A stretch of 64,000 bases of DNA from Bacillota bacterium (lineage in GTDB: Bacteria; Bacillota; UBA4882; UBA8346), in the NCBI GenBank assembly GCA_023401925.1, contig JAEXDA010000028.1, forward strand, positions 1 through 64,000. The letters run 5' to 3'. The notes under the pieces are model-generated. The model made no database searches and was not told the DNA's origin. It saw nothing but the letters and a program-made list of their open reading frames with translations. Shown in pieces: positions 32,703 through 41,276 of the stretch (its first letter is position 1; the number at the start of each line of letters is the position of its first letter). The position numbers and the translations under genes are program-made.

Positions 32703-34562
32703 TTGGCAGAAAAAACATTGGATGCGGTTCAAATTACAGATTTATGCAAGCGGCAATTTTTTAAATCCCCAATCGCCTGGGAGGATCAGGTCTTATATTT
32801 TCTATTGCTTGACCGATTTTCCGACGGCAAAGAGGATGGGTGCCGGGATATTCAAGGAAACCCGGTTGCCGGCTCAACACCGATGTTCCGTGGGGAGGAC
32901 AATGGTAATGCGGTTGGCAACCAGGAAGACGCTAAACGCTGGCGTGAAGCCGGGTCCAAATGGACCGGAGGAACGCTGAAGGGGCTGACCAGTAAGATTG
33001 GTTATTTAAAACGCATGGGGGTGACCGCTATTTGGATTAGCCCCATCTTTAAGCAAGTCGCTCATAAAGATACCTATCATGGGTATGGAATTCAAAACTT
33101 CATCGAAGTTGATCCCCATTTTGGCACGAAGGAAGATTTGCGGGAACTGGTTCAAACCGCACACCAAAATGGTCTTTATGTGATTCTTGACATTATTCTG
33201 AACCATTGCGGCGATGTCTTTGAATACCGGCCGGAAGCTTGCGGTCTCACAGGGGGAGGGTGTTGGCCATACTGGAACGGAAATATTTTTGACGTCCAGG
33301 GCTTTAACAATGCCCAGGGCAAACCGGTACTGGAATTTAAGCCGGTTACTCTTGAACATGAAACGGAGGCTTGGCCGGATGGAGCGGTTTGGCCCAGAGA
33401 GTTCCAGCAGCCGGAATTTTTTACCCGGAAAGGGGCCATTCGGGATTGGGATCATTACCCGGAATATCTGGAAGGGGATTTCTTTGAACTTAAAGATTTG
33501 ATGCTGGGGAAGGGTGATGCCGATCATTACCAACCCTTTCCGGCATTGGGGGCGTTGGTGGATGTTTACAAATATTGGATTGCCTATGCTGACTTGGATG
33601 GCTTCCGTATTGATACGGTCAAACATATGGATCCCGGCGCTGCCCGCTTTTTTGCCCGGGCGATTCATGAATTTGCCCAAGTTATCGGTAAGGACAATTT
33701 CTACTTGATTGGTGAAATTACCGGCGGTCGGCAACATGCCTTCTATATTATGGAGATTACCGGTGTTGATGCGGCTTTGGGCATTGCCGATGTCCCGGAT
33801 AAATTGGAATATATGGTCAAAGGCTGTAGTAATCCTGATGAATATTTCTGCCTTTTCCGGAATTCATTACTGGTGGATAAGGAGTCTCATACCTGGTTTA
33901 ATAACAAGGTGGTCACAATGTTTGATGACCATGACCAGATAAGAAGGGGTAATTGTAAAGCACGCTTCTGCGCGGATAAGGATGGCGGAAAACAGGTACT
34001 CAATGCTTTGGCCTTAGATGTGACCACGATGGGGATACCTTGTATTTATTATGGAAGTGAGCAAAGTTTTGACGGCCAGGGGGATAGTGACCGTTATATC
34101 CGGGAAACAATGTTCGGTGGTGAGTTTGGAGCTTTTCGCAGCAGGAACAGACATTTTTTCAATGAAGAGTATCTTGTTTATCAGGAATTGGCAAAAATTT
34201 TGCAAATTCGGAAGGAACGGGTAACCTTGCGGCGAGGTCGCCAGTATATACGACAGATATCCGGGGACGGGATCCATTTCGGACTGCCCTGCATGATTGG
34301 GAATCGAATCCGGTCAATTGTTCCCTGGTCCAGAGTATTTGATGGCCAAGAGATTTTGGTGCTCATCAATACGGATTGCCAGAGTCCGGCCTCGGCCTGG
34401 GTTACGATTGATAATAGCTTGCACCGGGCGGGGGAGAAAATGAAATGCATCTACTCGTCTCAAGATAAAAGCAAAGTTGGTAGTGAAGTTATTATCGAAG
34501 AACGGAATGGCAAAGCAGTAAAGATTACCGCCCCGCCATGTGAGTTCGCGATTTACGAGTAA
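32703..34562 (+). CDS. Alpha-amylase family protein, GH13
   Basis: A 619-residue cytosolic GH13 enzyme acting on alpha-glucans or maltodextrins. Motif I is DIILNHCGD, motif II DGFRIDTVKH with nucleophile Asp304, motif III GEITGG with acid/base Glu338, and motif IV FDDHDQ with Asp411. No signal peptide is seen. Start is TTG at 32703, eight bases after GGGGGAG. It lies 93 bp after the MutS2-like gene on the same strand with no visible promoter between. Exact specificity (amylase, maltogenic, branching) cannot be read from sequence alone. Confidence 0.9.
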   Translation: MAEKTLDAVQITDLCKRQFFKSPIAWEDQVLYFLLLDRFSDGKEDGCRDIQGNPVAGSTPMFRGEDNGNAVGNQEDAKRWREAGSKWTGGTLKGLTSKIGYLKRMGVTAIWISPIFKQVAHKDTYHGYGIQNFIEVDPHFGTKEDLRELVQTAHQNGLYVILDIILNHCGDVFEYRPEACGLTGGGCWPYWNGNIFDVQGFNNAQGKPVLEFKPVTLEHETEAWPDGAVWPREFQQPEFFTRKGAIRDWDHYPEYLEGDFFELKDLMLGKGDADHYQPFPALGALVDVYKYWIAYADLDGFRIDTVKHMDPGAARFFARAIHEFAQVIGKDNFYLIGEITGGRQHAFYIMEITGVDAALGIADVPDKLEYMVKGCSNPDEYFCLFRNSLLVDKESHTWFNNKVVTMFDDHDQIRRGNCKARFCADKDGGKQVLNALALDVTTMGIPCIYYGSEQSFDGQGDSDRYIRETMFGGEFGAFRSRNRHFFNEEYLVYQELAKILQIRKERVTLRRGRQYIRQISGDGIHFGLPCMIGNRIRSIVPWSRVFDGQEILVLINTDCQSPASAWVTIDNSLHRAGEKMKCIYSSQDKSKVGSEVIIEERNGKAVKITAPPCEFAIYE

Positions 34563-34765
34563 GATGTATTCTTGGAGAGAGTTCCTAATTTACATTATTT
34601 CAAAACAAACGGCCTGTTATCATATGGATAATGGGTTGTTGATTTTATGGGCTGGCTTGCTTTTCCCAATGAGAGACTTGTAGCGGTTTTGTATACTATT
34701 ATATATCGTGGGATCAAAAAATTTGATGATAATGTTTCTTTCCTCTAAACTTTCCACCAATTACC

Positions 34766-34795
34766 TTGCAAAAGAACATATGTTCGTGATATAAT
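34766..34795 (+). promoter_or_regulatory. uvrA promoter with consensus LexA (SOS) box
   Basis: TTGCAA (34766-34771) and TATAAT (34790-34795) flank an 18-bp spacer containing GAACATATGTTC (34774-34785), a perfect Gram-positive SOS box. LexA bound there would block RNA polymerase. This is direct evidence for SOS control of uvrA. Confidence 0.85.
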
Positions 34796-34823
34796 GGATC
34801 GAATTCTAAACGGAGGATTTTCC

Positions 34824-37688
34824 ATGTCTTCAAACAGTATCAGAATTAAAGGAGCACGCGAACATAACCTTAAAAATATTGACTTAGAGATTCCCCGTGA
34901 CCAGCTGGTGATCATTACCGGCCTGTCCGGAAGCGGGAAGTCTTCCTTGGCGTTCGATACTATCTATGCCGAGGGCCAACGCAGGTATGTGGAGTCTCTT
35001 TCCGCTTACGCCCGCCAGTTTTTGGGCCAGATGGACAAGCCCGATGTGGATTATATTGACGGCCTTTCTCCGGCGATTTCCATTGATCAAAAAACCACCA
35101 GTCATAATCCCCGTTCGACAGTGGGTACGGTTACCGAGATTTATGATTATTTGCGTCTGCTATATGCCCGGATTGGACAGCCCTATTGCCCCCATTGCCA
35201 TAAGCCCATCAAGCAACAGGCGGTGGAGCAAATCGTCGACCAGGTGATGACTTTGCCGGAAGGGACCAAGTTTCAGGTATTGGCGCCGGTGGTTCGCCAT
35301 CGCAAAGGGGAATACGACAAGCTTTTTGAAGATTTCCGCAAGGACGGTTATGTGAGAGTCCGGGTTGATGGTGAGATTAAAGATTTAAGCGAAAAGTTCA
35401 GCCTGGAAAAATACAAACAACATACCATCGAAGTTGTGGTTGACCGCTTAATTATGAAACCCGATCTGGGGCAACGGTTGGCCGATTCGATTGAACTTGC
35501 TTTAAAGCTTGCCAAGGGTTTGGTCACGATTTTACCGGTAGAGGGAGAAGAACAAATTTATAGTGAGAAATTTGCCTGTCCGGATTGCGGATTTAGCTTT
35601 GAAGAATTGACCCCGCGGATGTTCTCATTTAACAGTCCCTACGGCGCTTGTCCGGATTGTGATGGTTTGGGGTTCAAAATGGAGATTGATCCCCAGTTGG
35701 TGTTGGATTTGGATAAGTCCCTCAATGAAGGCGGTATTAAGGCTTGGAGTGCCGATCAGGATTCCTGGTCGTTACAATATTTAAAATCGGTAGCCAAAAA
35801 ATATAAGATTGATCCGGATAAACCTTTGCGGAAAGCAACCAAAGAGCAATTGGAAATTTTGCTGTACGGCACGAAAGGTGAGAAAATCGAAATATCTTAC
35901 CAGGGTCCAGACAGAGAATTCCGGCATGCAGCATCCTTCGAAGGGGTTGCCCATAATCTGGAACGGCGTTACCGGGAGACACAATCCGATTTTATGCGGC
36001 GGGAGATTGAAAAATTCATGACCATTAGGCCCTGTGCAGCCTGCCAGGGTGCCCGTTTAAAACCGGAAAGTCTTTCGGTATATATTGGCGGTCTCAATAT
36101 CAGTGAGCTCACCCGAAAATCCGTATTGGACGCCAGCACTTTTTTAAGGCAACTGCAGCTTTCGGAGAGAGAAATGACGATTGCCCGGTTGATACTGAAA
36201 GAAATTAATGAGCGCTTGGGCTTTTTGGTGAATGTGGGTCTGGATTATTTGACACTGGAACGGGCTGCGGGCACGTTGTCCGGCGGAGAAGCCCAGCGGA
36301 TTCGGCTGGCAACTCAAATCGGCTCCTCGTTGGTGGGTGTGTTATATATTTTGGATGAGCCCAGCATTGGTTTACATCAGCGGGATAACCGCCGTTTAAT
36401 CGATACCCTGAAGGATTTACGCAATCTGGGGAATACCGTCATCGTGGTTGAGCATGATGAAGAAATGATGCGCGAAGCGGATTACATCGTGGATATTGGT
36501 CCTGGAGCGGGATCCCATGGCGGAAAAGTAGTGGCCGCGGGGACTTTGCGGGAAATTTTGGCGGAGCCATCTTCCATCACCGGCCAGTATTTGTCAGGAA
36601 AGCAGCAAATTGTGGTTCCCAAGGAACGCCGGAAACCCAATGGCAAATATTTGCAAATCAAAGGCGCCAAAGAACATAACCTGAAAAATGTCGATGTAAA
36701 GATCCCCTTGGGTGTTTTCATCTGTATCACCGGTGTTTCCGGATCGGGGAAAAGTACTTTAATTAACGACATTTTATATCCGGTTGCGGCCACCAAACTA
36801 AACAAGGCCACTACTTTACAAGCAGGCGCCTACGATAAGATTTTGGGGTTAGAGCACTTGGATAAAGTAATTGATATTGACCAGTCTCCGATTGGACGGA
36901 CTCCCCGATCCAACCCGGCGACTTATACCGGTGTATTTGACCCGATTCGGGAACTGTTTGCCGAAACTCCGGAAGCTAAAATGCGCGGATATACGCTGGG
37001 ACGCTTTTCATTTAATGTAAAAGGCGGACGGTGTGAAGCCTGTGCCGGGGACGGTATTATCAAGATTGAAATGCATTTTTTGCCTGATGTTTATGTGCCT
37101 TGCGAAGTATGTAAAGGAAAACGGTATAACCGGGAAACTCTCGATATTAAATATAAAGGGAAAACCATCACGGAAGTACTGAATATGACAGTGGAAGAAG
37201 CTCTGGAATTTTTCTATAATATTCCAAAAATTCGCCGCAAACTGCAAACCTTGCAAGACGTGGGTCTTGGTTATATCAAATTGGGCCAACCGGCCACGAC
37301 TCTTTCCGGAGGAGAAGCGCAGCGGATTAAGTTGGCTACCGAATTGTCAAGACGTTCAAATGGTAAAACCTTATATATTTTGGACGAACCTACTACGGGC
37401 CTTCACTTTGCCGACACGCACCGCTTATTGGAGATGCTGCAGCGTTTGGTGGAAGCTGGAGATACGGTTTTAGTGATTGAACATAACCTGGATGTCATTA
37501 AAAGTGTGGATTACATGATTGATCTCGGTCCGGAGGGTGGTGACCGGGGCGGGACGATTATTGCAACCGGAACTCCGGAAGAAGTGGCGGAAAATCCATC
37601 GTCTTATACAGGGCAATATTTGAAGCCGCTTTTGCCGGTTTCAGCCAAACGGAAAAAACAGACTCTAGCGAAGTCGGTCGCCGAATAA
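34824..37688 (+). CDS. uvrA: UvrA, excinuclease ABC subunit A
   Basis: About 954 residues, full length. UvrA is the damage-recognition ATPase of nucleotide excision repair. Two ABC modules are present: Walker A GLSGSGKSSLAFDTIYAEG and GVSGSGKSTLINDI; signatures TLSGGEAQRIRLATQIG and TLSGGEAQRIKLATELS. Zinc-binding CPHCHKP, CPDCGFSF and CEACAGDG clusters are visible. The ATG at 34824 has GGAGG seven bases upstream; an ATG ten codons earlier (34794) overlaps the -10 box and is rejected. It stands alone and ends at a strong bidirectional terminator. Confidence 0.97.
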   Translation: MSSNSIRIKGAREHNLKNIDLEIPRDQLVIITGLSGSGKSSLAFDTIYAEGQRRYVESLSAYARQFLGQMDKPDVDYIDGLSPAISIDQKTTSHNPRSTVGTVTEIYDYLRLLYARIGQPYCPHCHKPIKQQAVEQIVDQVMTLPEGTKFQVLAPVVRHRKGEYDKLFEDFRKDGYVRVRVDGEIKDLSEKFSLEKYKQHTIEVVVDRLIMKPDLGQRLADSIELALKLAKGLVTILPVEGEEQIYSEKFACPDCGFSFEELTPRMFSFNSPYGACPDCDGLGFKMEIDPQLVLDLDKSLNEGGIKAWSADQDSWSLQYLKSVAKKYKIDPDKPLRKATKEQLEILLYGTKGEKIEISYQGPDREFRHAASFEGVAHNLERRYRETQSDFMRREIEKFMTIRPCAACQGARLKPESLSVYIGGLNISELTRKSVLDASTFLRQLQLSEREMTIARLILKEINERLGFLVNVGLDYLTLERAAGTLSGGEAQRIRLATQIGSSLVGVLYILDEPSIGLHQRDNRRLIDTLKDLRNLGNTVIVVEHDEEMMREADYIVDIGPGAGSHGGKVVAAGTLREILAEPSSITGQYLSGKQQIVVPKERRKPNGKYLQIKGAKEHNLKNVDVKIPLGVFICITGVSGSGKSTLINDILYPVAATKLNKATTLQAGAYDKILGLEHLDKVIDIDQSPIGRTPRSNPATYTGVFDPIRELFAETPEAKMRGYTLGRFSFNVKGGRCEACAGDGIIKIEMHFLPDVYVPCEVCKGKRYNRETLDIKYKGKTITEVLNMTVEEALEFFYNIPKIRRKLQTLQDVGLGYIKLGQPATTLSGGEAQRIKLATELSRRSNGKTLYILDEPTTGLHFADTHRLLEMLQRLVEAGDTVLVIEHNLDVIKSVDYMIDLGPEGGDRGGTIIATGTPEEVAENPSSYTGQYLKPLLPVSAKRKKQTLAKSVAE

Positions 37689-37733
37689 AAAAACGGGCTG
37701 CTCCTGAATTTCTTTCATGGCAGCCCGTTTTTT
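37688..37733. terminator. Bidirectional terminator between uvrA and the acyl-CoA ligase gene
   Basis: AAAAAACGGGCTGC (37688-37701) and GCAGCCCGTTTTTT (37720-37733) form a perfect stem with A- and T-runs on both sides. It serves both converging genes. Confidence 0.92.
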
Positions 37734-37789
37734 ATTGATTGAGTTATTCCACATCCTAATGAAAAGGTGCTTTGCTGCTACACAAGTCA

Positions 37790-39406
37790 TTATTTCTTGG
37801 GGTGGTACTTATCCCGCAGCAAACGCCGGAGGACTTTTCCAACGGAACTTCGCGGCAACTCATCTACAATTTCGATTTTATGGGGTACCTTAAACTTTGA
37901 TAAATGATCGATGCAGAAATGGCGGAGTTCTTTTTCCGAGGCGGCAGCGGCCTCTTTTAACACTACATACGCTTCCGGGACCTCGCCGCGGAGTTCATGG
38001 GGAGCGCCAATAACCGCCACTTCTTTGACTGACGGATGGGTAAATAATAAATCTTCAATCTCACGGGGATAAACTTTTTCGCCGCCCACGTTTATCATGT
38101 CCTTCAAGCGATCGGTAATAAAGATATATCCGTCTTCATCCATAATACCCAGATCACCTGTATGCAACCAGCCGTTTTTCAATACCATATCCGTTTCTTT
38201 GGGATGGCCCCAATAACCTTTCATCACTTGCGGGCCGTTTACAACCAGTTCTCCAACTTCATTAAAGCCGAGCTCTTTGCCGGTTTCAGGGTCAACTATT
38301 TTGACTTCGGTATCCGGGACCGGGGTACCGATACTGCCATATTTATTCGTTCCATTGATAGGAGTAGCCGAGACCACTGGGGAACACTCTGAAAGGCCGT
38401 AGGCGTCACGTACTTCAGTACCGGTTAAATCTTTAAATTTTTGTTGAATTGCCGGAGGTAGTGGCGCTGAACCGCAAATACAGGCTTTAATTGAAGTTAA
38501 ATCGTAGTTTTTGGCATTATCTCTCATGGCGATGGCTATATACATGGCCGGTACACCCATGAAAATATTGGGTTTTTGACTTTCAATCAAACGCATTAAT
38601 TCATTGATATCAAACTTGGACATCAGACATTGAGAGGAACCGCTATATACAGCGTGATTCATTGTGGTGGTAATAGCGTAAATGTGAAACATGGGAAGGA
38701 CACAAATTAATTTACCTTCCCCATCTTTATAGATGTTTTTAAGCCAAGAACGAAATTGTGCGGCATTGACTACCAAATTTCCATGAGTCAGGGTTGCGCC
38801 TTTAAATAAACCTGTTGTACCGCCGGTATATTGTAAGTTGGCAACGGACTCCGGCTTGATATCAATTTCAGGATCGCTTACCGGTTGGCTAAAAAGGACC
38901 TTTTCAAGCTTAATACCATCAATGGATAAACTGTAATCATGCTCTGGGGAAAATGGAACCCGGATGTCGGTGGTAATGATTTTTAAATTTCCGAAAGCGC
39001 CGATCTTGAGCGCGGGGACCGTTTCCAAGTTGGTAATAAGGATGTCCATCCCGGTATCTTGAATGATATAAGCCAGTTCAACGCCGCTAAAGCTTGGATT
39101 GATGGGCACGGTAATGGCGCCGGCCCGCAATATTCCATAATAACATATAACAAACTGCGGTGAATTGGGCAGTTGGATTCCGATACGATCTCCGGGTTTG
39201 ACTCCATAAGCGATGAATAAATTAGCCATCCGGGAAACCAAATCATCTAATTCTTGATAAGTCCATGGGTGGTCTAAATAAATCATAGCCTTTTGATTTG
39301 GAAATTTGGAGGTTGTTTGATGGAGCATGGTTGAGAGCGTTATGGAAGGGTACTCTATATGATGAGGAACCCCGTTCTCGTAAGATTTAAGCCAGACTTG
39401 ATTCAA
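37790..39406 (-). CDS. Long-chain fatty-acid-CoA ligase (AMP-binding family)
   Basis: A 538-residue adenylate-forming enzyme that activates fatty acids to acyl-CoA. The P-loop-like motif YTGGTTGLFKG is at about 193-203. Later motifs are YGLSECSPV, GWLHTGDLGIMDEDG and the hinge LKDMINVGGEKVYP. The C-terminal Lys in SSVGKVLRR is the adenylation lysine. The TTG start at 39406 has GAGAGGAG seven bases upstream. It is monocistronic here. Other acids (for example aryl acids) cannot be excluded. Confidence 0.88.
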   Translation of the reverse strand: MNQVWLKSYENGVPHHIEYPSITLSTMLHQTTSKFPNQKAMIYLDHPWTYQELDDLVSRMANLFIAYGVKPGDRIGIQLPNSPQFVICYYGILRAGAITVPINPSFSGVELAYIIQDTGMDILITNLETVPALKIGAFGNLKIITTDIRVPFSPEHDYSLSIDGIKLEKVLFSQPVSDPEIDIKPESVANLQYTGGTTGLFKGATLTHGNLVVNAAQFRSWLKNIYKDGEGKLICVLPMFHIYAITTTMNHAVYSGSSQCLMSKFDINELMRLIESQKPNIFMGVPAMYIAIAMRDNAKNYDLTSIKACICGSAPLPPAIQQKFKDLTGTEVRDAYGLSECSPVVSATPINGTNKYGSIGTPVPDTEVKIVDPETGKELGFNEVGELVVNGPQVMKGYWGHPKETDMVLKNGWLHTGDLGIMDEDGYIFITDRLKDMINVGGEKVYPREIEDLLFTHPSVKEVAVIGAPHELRGEVPEAYVVLKEAAAASEKELRHFCIDHLSKFKVPHKIEIVDELPRSSVGKVLRRLLRDKYHPKK

Positions 39407-39937
39407 AAAGTTCTCCTCTCTTGTTGCGGACGCTTAAGTAATCAAGCTATTTAAACTTAAAAACAGTAAAACCATCCACGCCGGTTTAGCTTGGATTGGG
39501 ATTACCTGTTCAAGCAATAAACTCGTCAAATGACCTGGACGCACACAATTACAATGAAAGAGTAAAATCAAGGTGAATTTTTGGCGAATTGACAAAAAAA
39601 GACCAATACCGTATATATTATAGCAAATTCGGCTAAAAGTCAACCATACTCAGATGCTTGGCCAACCAGGGAGGAATTTGCTGATTATAGTGCAGCTGTA
39701 TCTATTGATTCATGGAAATTTGGAATGAGGAGCTTTAAAAATTGTCATAGAGATAGAGACCCTGGGTTAAACTAATTGAGCACTCTTGGAATCCTTGATA
39801 GCTCTTCCCAATCCCGCAAATATATGGCAAATGGTTATCTTTTTAAGATATTTTACCAGACGGGTCAACTCACATGGACAGTTCAAGAGTGCACACCGAT
39901 CCATGCATTTTGACAAAATAATTTTCGAGGTGATGGT
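39407..39937. other. Non-coding stretch with a promoter-like pair and a spaced inverted repeat
   Basis: On the plus strand TTGACA (39589-39594) is 17 bp from TATATA (39612-39617), about 320 bp before the glycosyltransferase gene. GCACTCTTG (39780-39788) and CAAGAGTGC (39884-39892) are a perfect inverted pair about 95 bp apart and may bound a small palindromic element. No gene is recognised. Confidence 0.45.
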
Positions 39938-41227
39938 ATGAAAGTATTGATGCTTAGTTGGGAGTTTCCTCCAAAGATAGTAGGAGGGATAGCCCGCCAC
40001 GTTTATGATTTAGCACTGGCTTTAGTAAAACAGGATGTGGAGGTTTCAGTGATTAGCTGTGGGGTTCAAGATGCAGCCGATTATGAAACCATTCACGGAG
40101 TAAAAGTTTACCGGGTAGTTATGAACAATCCGTCAACTCCGGATTTTTTAACCTGGGTGCTGCAATTGAATTTGAATATGACTGAAATGGCTAACCGCCT
40201 TGCTTTGCTGGGGGCTACTTTTGATATTATCCATGCCCATGACTGGCTGGCGGCATTCGCAGGTAAGAATTTAAAACACTCTTGGCAGATACCTCTGATC
40301 TCAACGATTCATGCAACTGAATATGGGCGCAACAATGGGCTTCATAATGAATTACAGCGATATATCAGTAATGTGGAGTGGTGGCTAGGTTATGAATCGT
40401 GGAGGGTTATTTGCTGTAGTAATTATATGAAAGCCGAACTGCAAAGAGTTTTCCAAATGCCTGAAGATAAGATCCGAATCATTCCCAATGGAGTCTATCC
40501 CGGTGAATTTGAAAAAACCGCCCTCAACCATGATGAAGTCCGTACACATTACTGCGCTCCGGATGAGAAAATAATCTTTTACGTGGGACGGATTGTCCGG
40601 GAGAAAGGGTTGGGAGTTTTACTGGATGCGTATTCAAGAGTGCTGGGAGTTGAACCCAGTGCTAAATTGGTGATTGCCGGGAAAGGCCCTTATCTGGAAG
40701 AATTAAAACATCGTGCTTATCAATTAGGTATTTACCATCGCGTATATTTTGCCGGTTATATTGACGACGATACCCGGAATGCGTTGTATAAGGCGGCGAC
40801 CATAGCTGTTTTCCCCAGTCTTTACGAACCATTTGGTATTGTGGCTTTGGAGGGAATGGCTGCAGGAGCGGCTGTGATCGCCTCCGATGCGGGAGGATTG
40901 GGAGAGATCATTCGTCATGGAGAAAATGGTTTGAAGGTCTATTGCAATAATGTAAATTCCTTAGCGGATAATATGATTTGGGCCTTGCAGCATCCCGACC
41001 ACTGTAACAAAATGAAAGCCTCAGCCCTTAAAGATGTACAACAAATTTACAGCTGGGACAAAATTGCAATCCAAACCCATCAGGTATATCGGGAAATCAT
41101 TGAGGAAAATCAAAAATCTAATTGGCATGCGGTAATGCATGAAGAGGCAGCCCGGGAAATCATCATGGCGAATATGATCAAAACGATAGAAGCTGAGGAA
41201 ATGACTCGATATCGCGACGTTCATTAG
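39938..41227 (+). CDS. Glycosyltransferase family 4 protein (glycogen-synthase-like)
   Basis: A 429-residue GT-B enzyme. The N-terminal acceptor domain starts MLSWEFPPKIVGGIARHVYDL, as in GT4 starch/glycogen synthase-like proteins. The donor domain carries YVGRIVREKGLGVLLDAY and the EX7E motif in YEPFGIVALEGMAAG. It should transfer glucose or mannose from a nucleotide sugar. The ATG follows GAGGTGATGGT. Fifty bases downstream is a sugar-1-phosphate nucleotidyltransferase, so the two probably supply and use the same nucleotide sugar. Confidence 0.88.
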   Translation: MKVLMLSWEFPPKIVGGIARHVYDLALALVKQDVEVSVISCGVQDAADYETIHGVKVYRVVMNNPSTPDFLTWVLQLNLNMTEMANRLALLGATFDIIHAHDWLAAFAGKNLKHSWQIPLISTIHATEYGRNNGLHNELQRYISNVEWWLGYESWRVICCSNYMKAELQRVFQMPEDKIRIIPNGVYPGEFEKTALNHDEVRTHYCAPDEKIIFYVGRIVREKGLGVLLDAYSRVLGVEPSAKLVIAGKGPYLEELKHRAYQLGIYHRVYFAGYIDDDTRNALYKAATIAVFPSLYEPFGIVALEGMAAGAAVIASDAGGLGEIIRHGENGLKVYCNNVNSLADNMIWALQHPDHCNKMKASALKDVQQIYSWDKIAIQTHQVYREIIEENQKSNWHAVMHEEAAREIIMANMIKTIEAEEMTRYRDVH

Positions 41228-41276
41228 TTTTTAGGAAGAAGGCCAGAAACAGTATGCAATTTTAAGGAGGATTATA

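Noticed and set aside
33006..33737. 243-codon minus-strand frame
   Set aside because: It is antisense within the GH13 gene, which has all four catalytic motifs.
34794..34823. Upstream ATG start for uvrA
   Set aside because: It overlaps the -10 box and has no ribosome site; the ATG at 34824 has GGAGG and gives the normal length.
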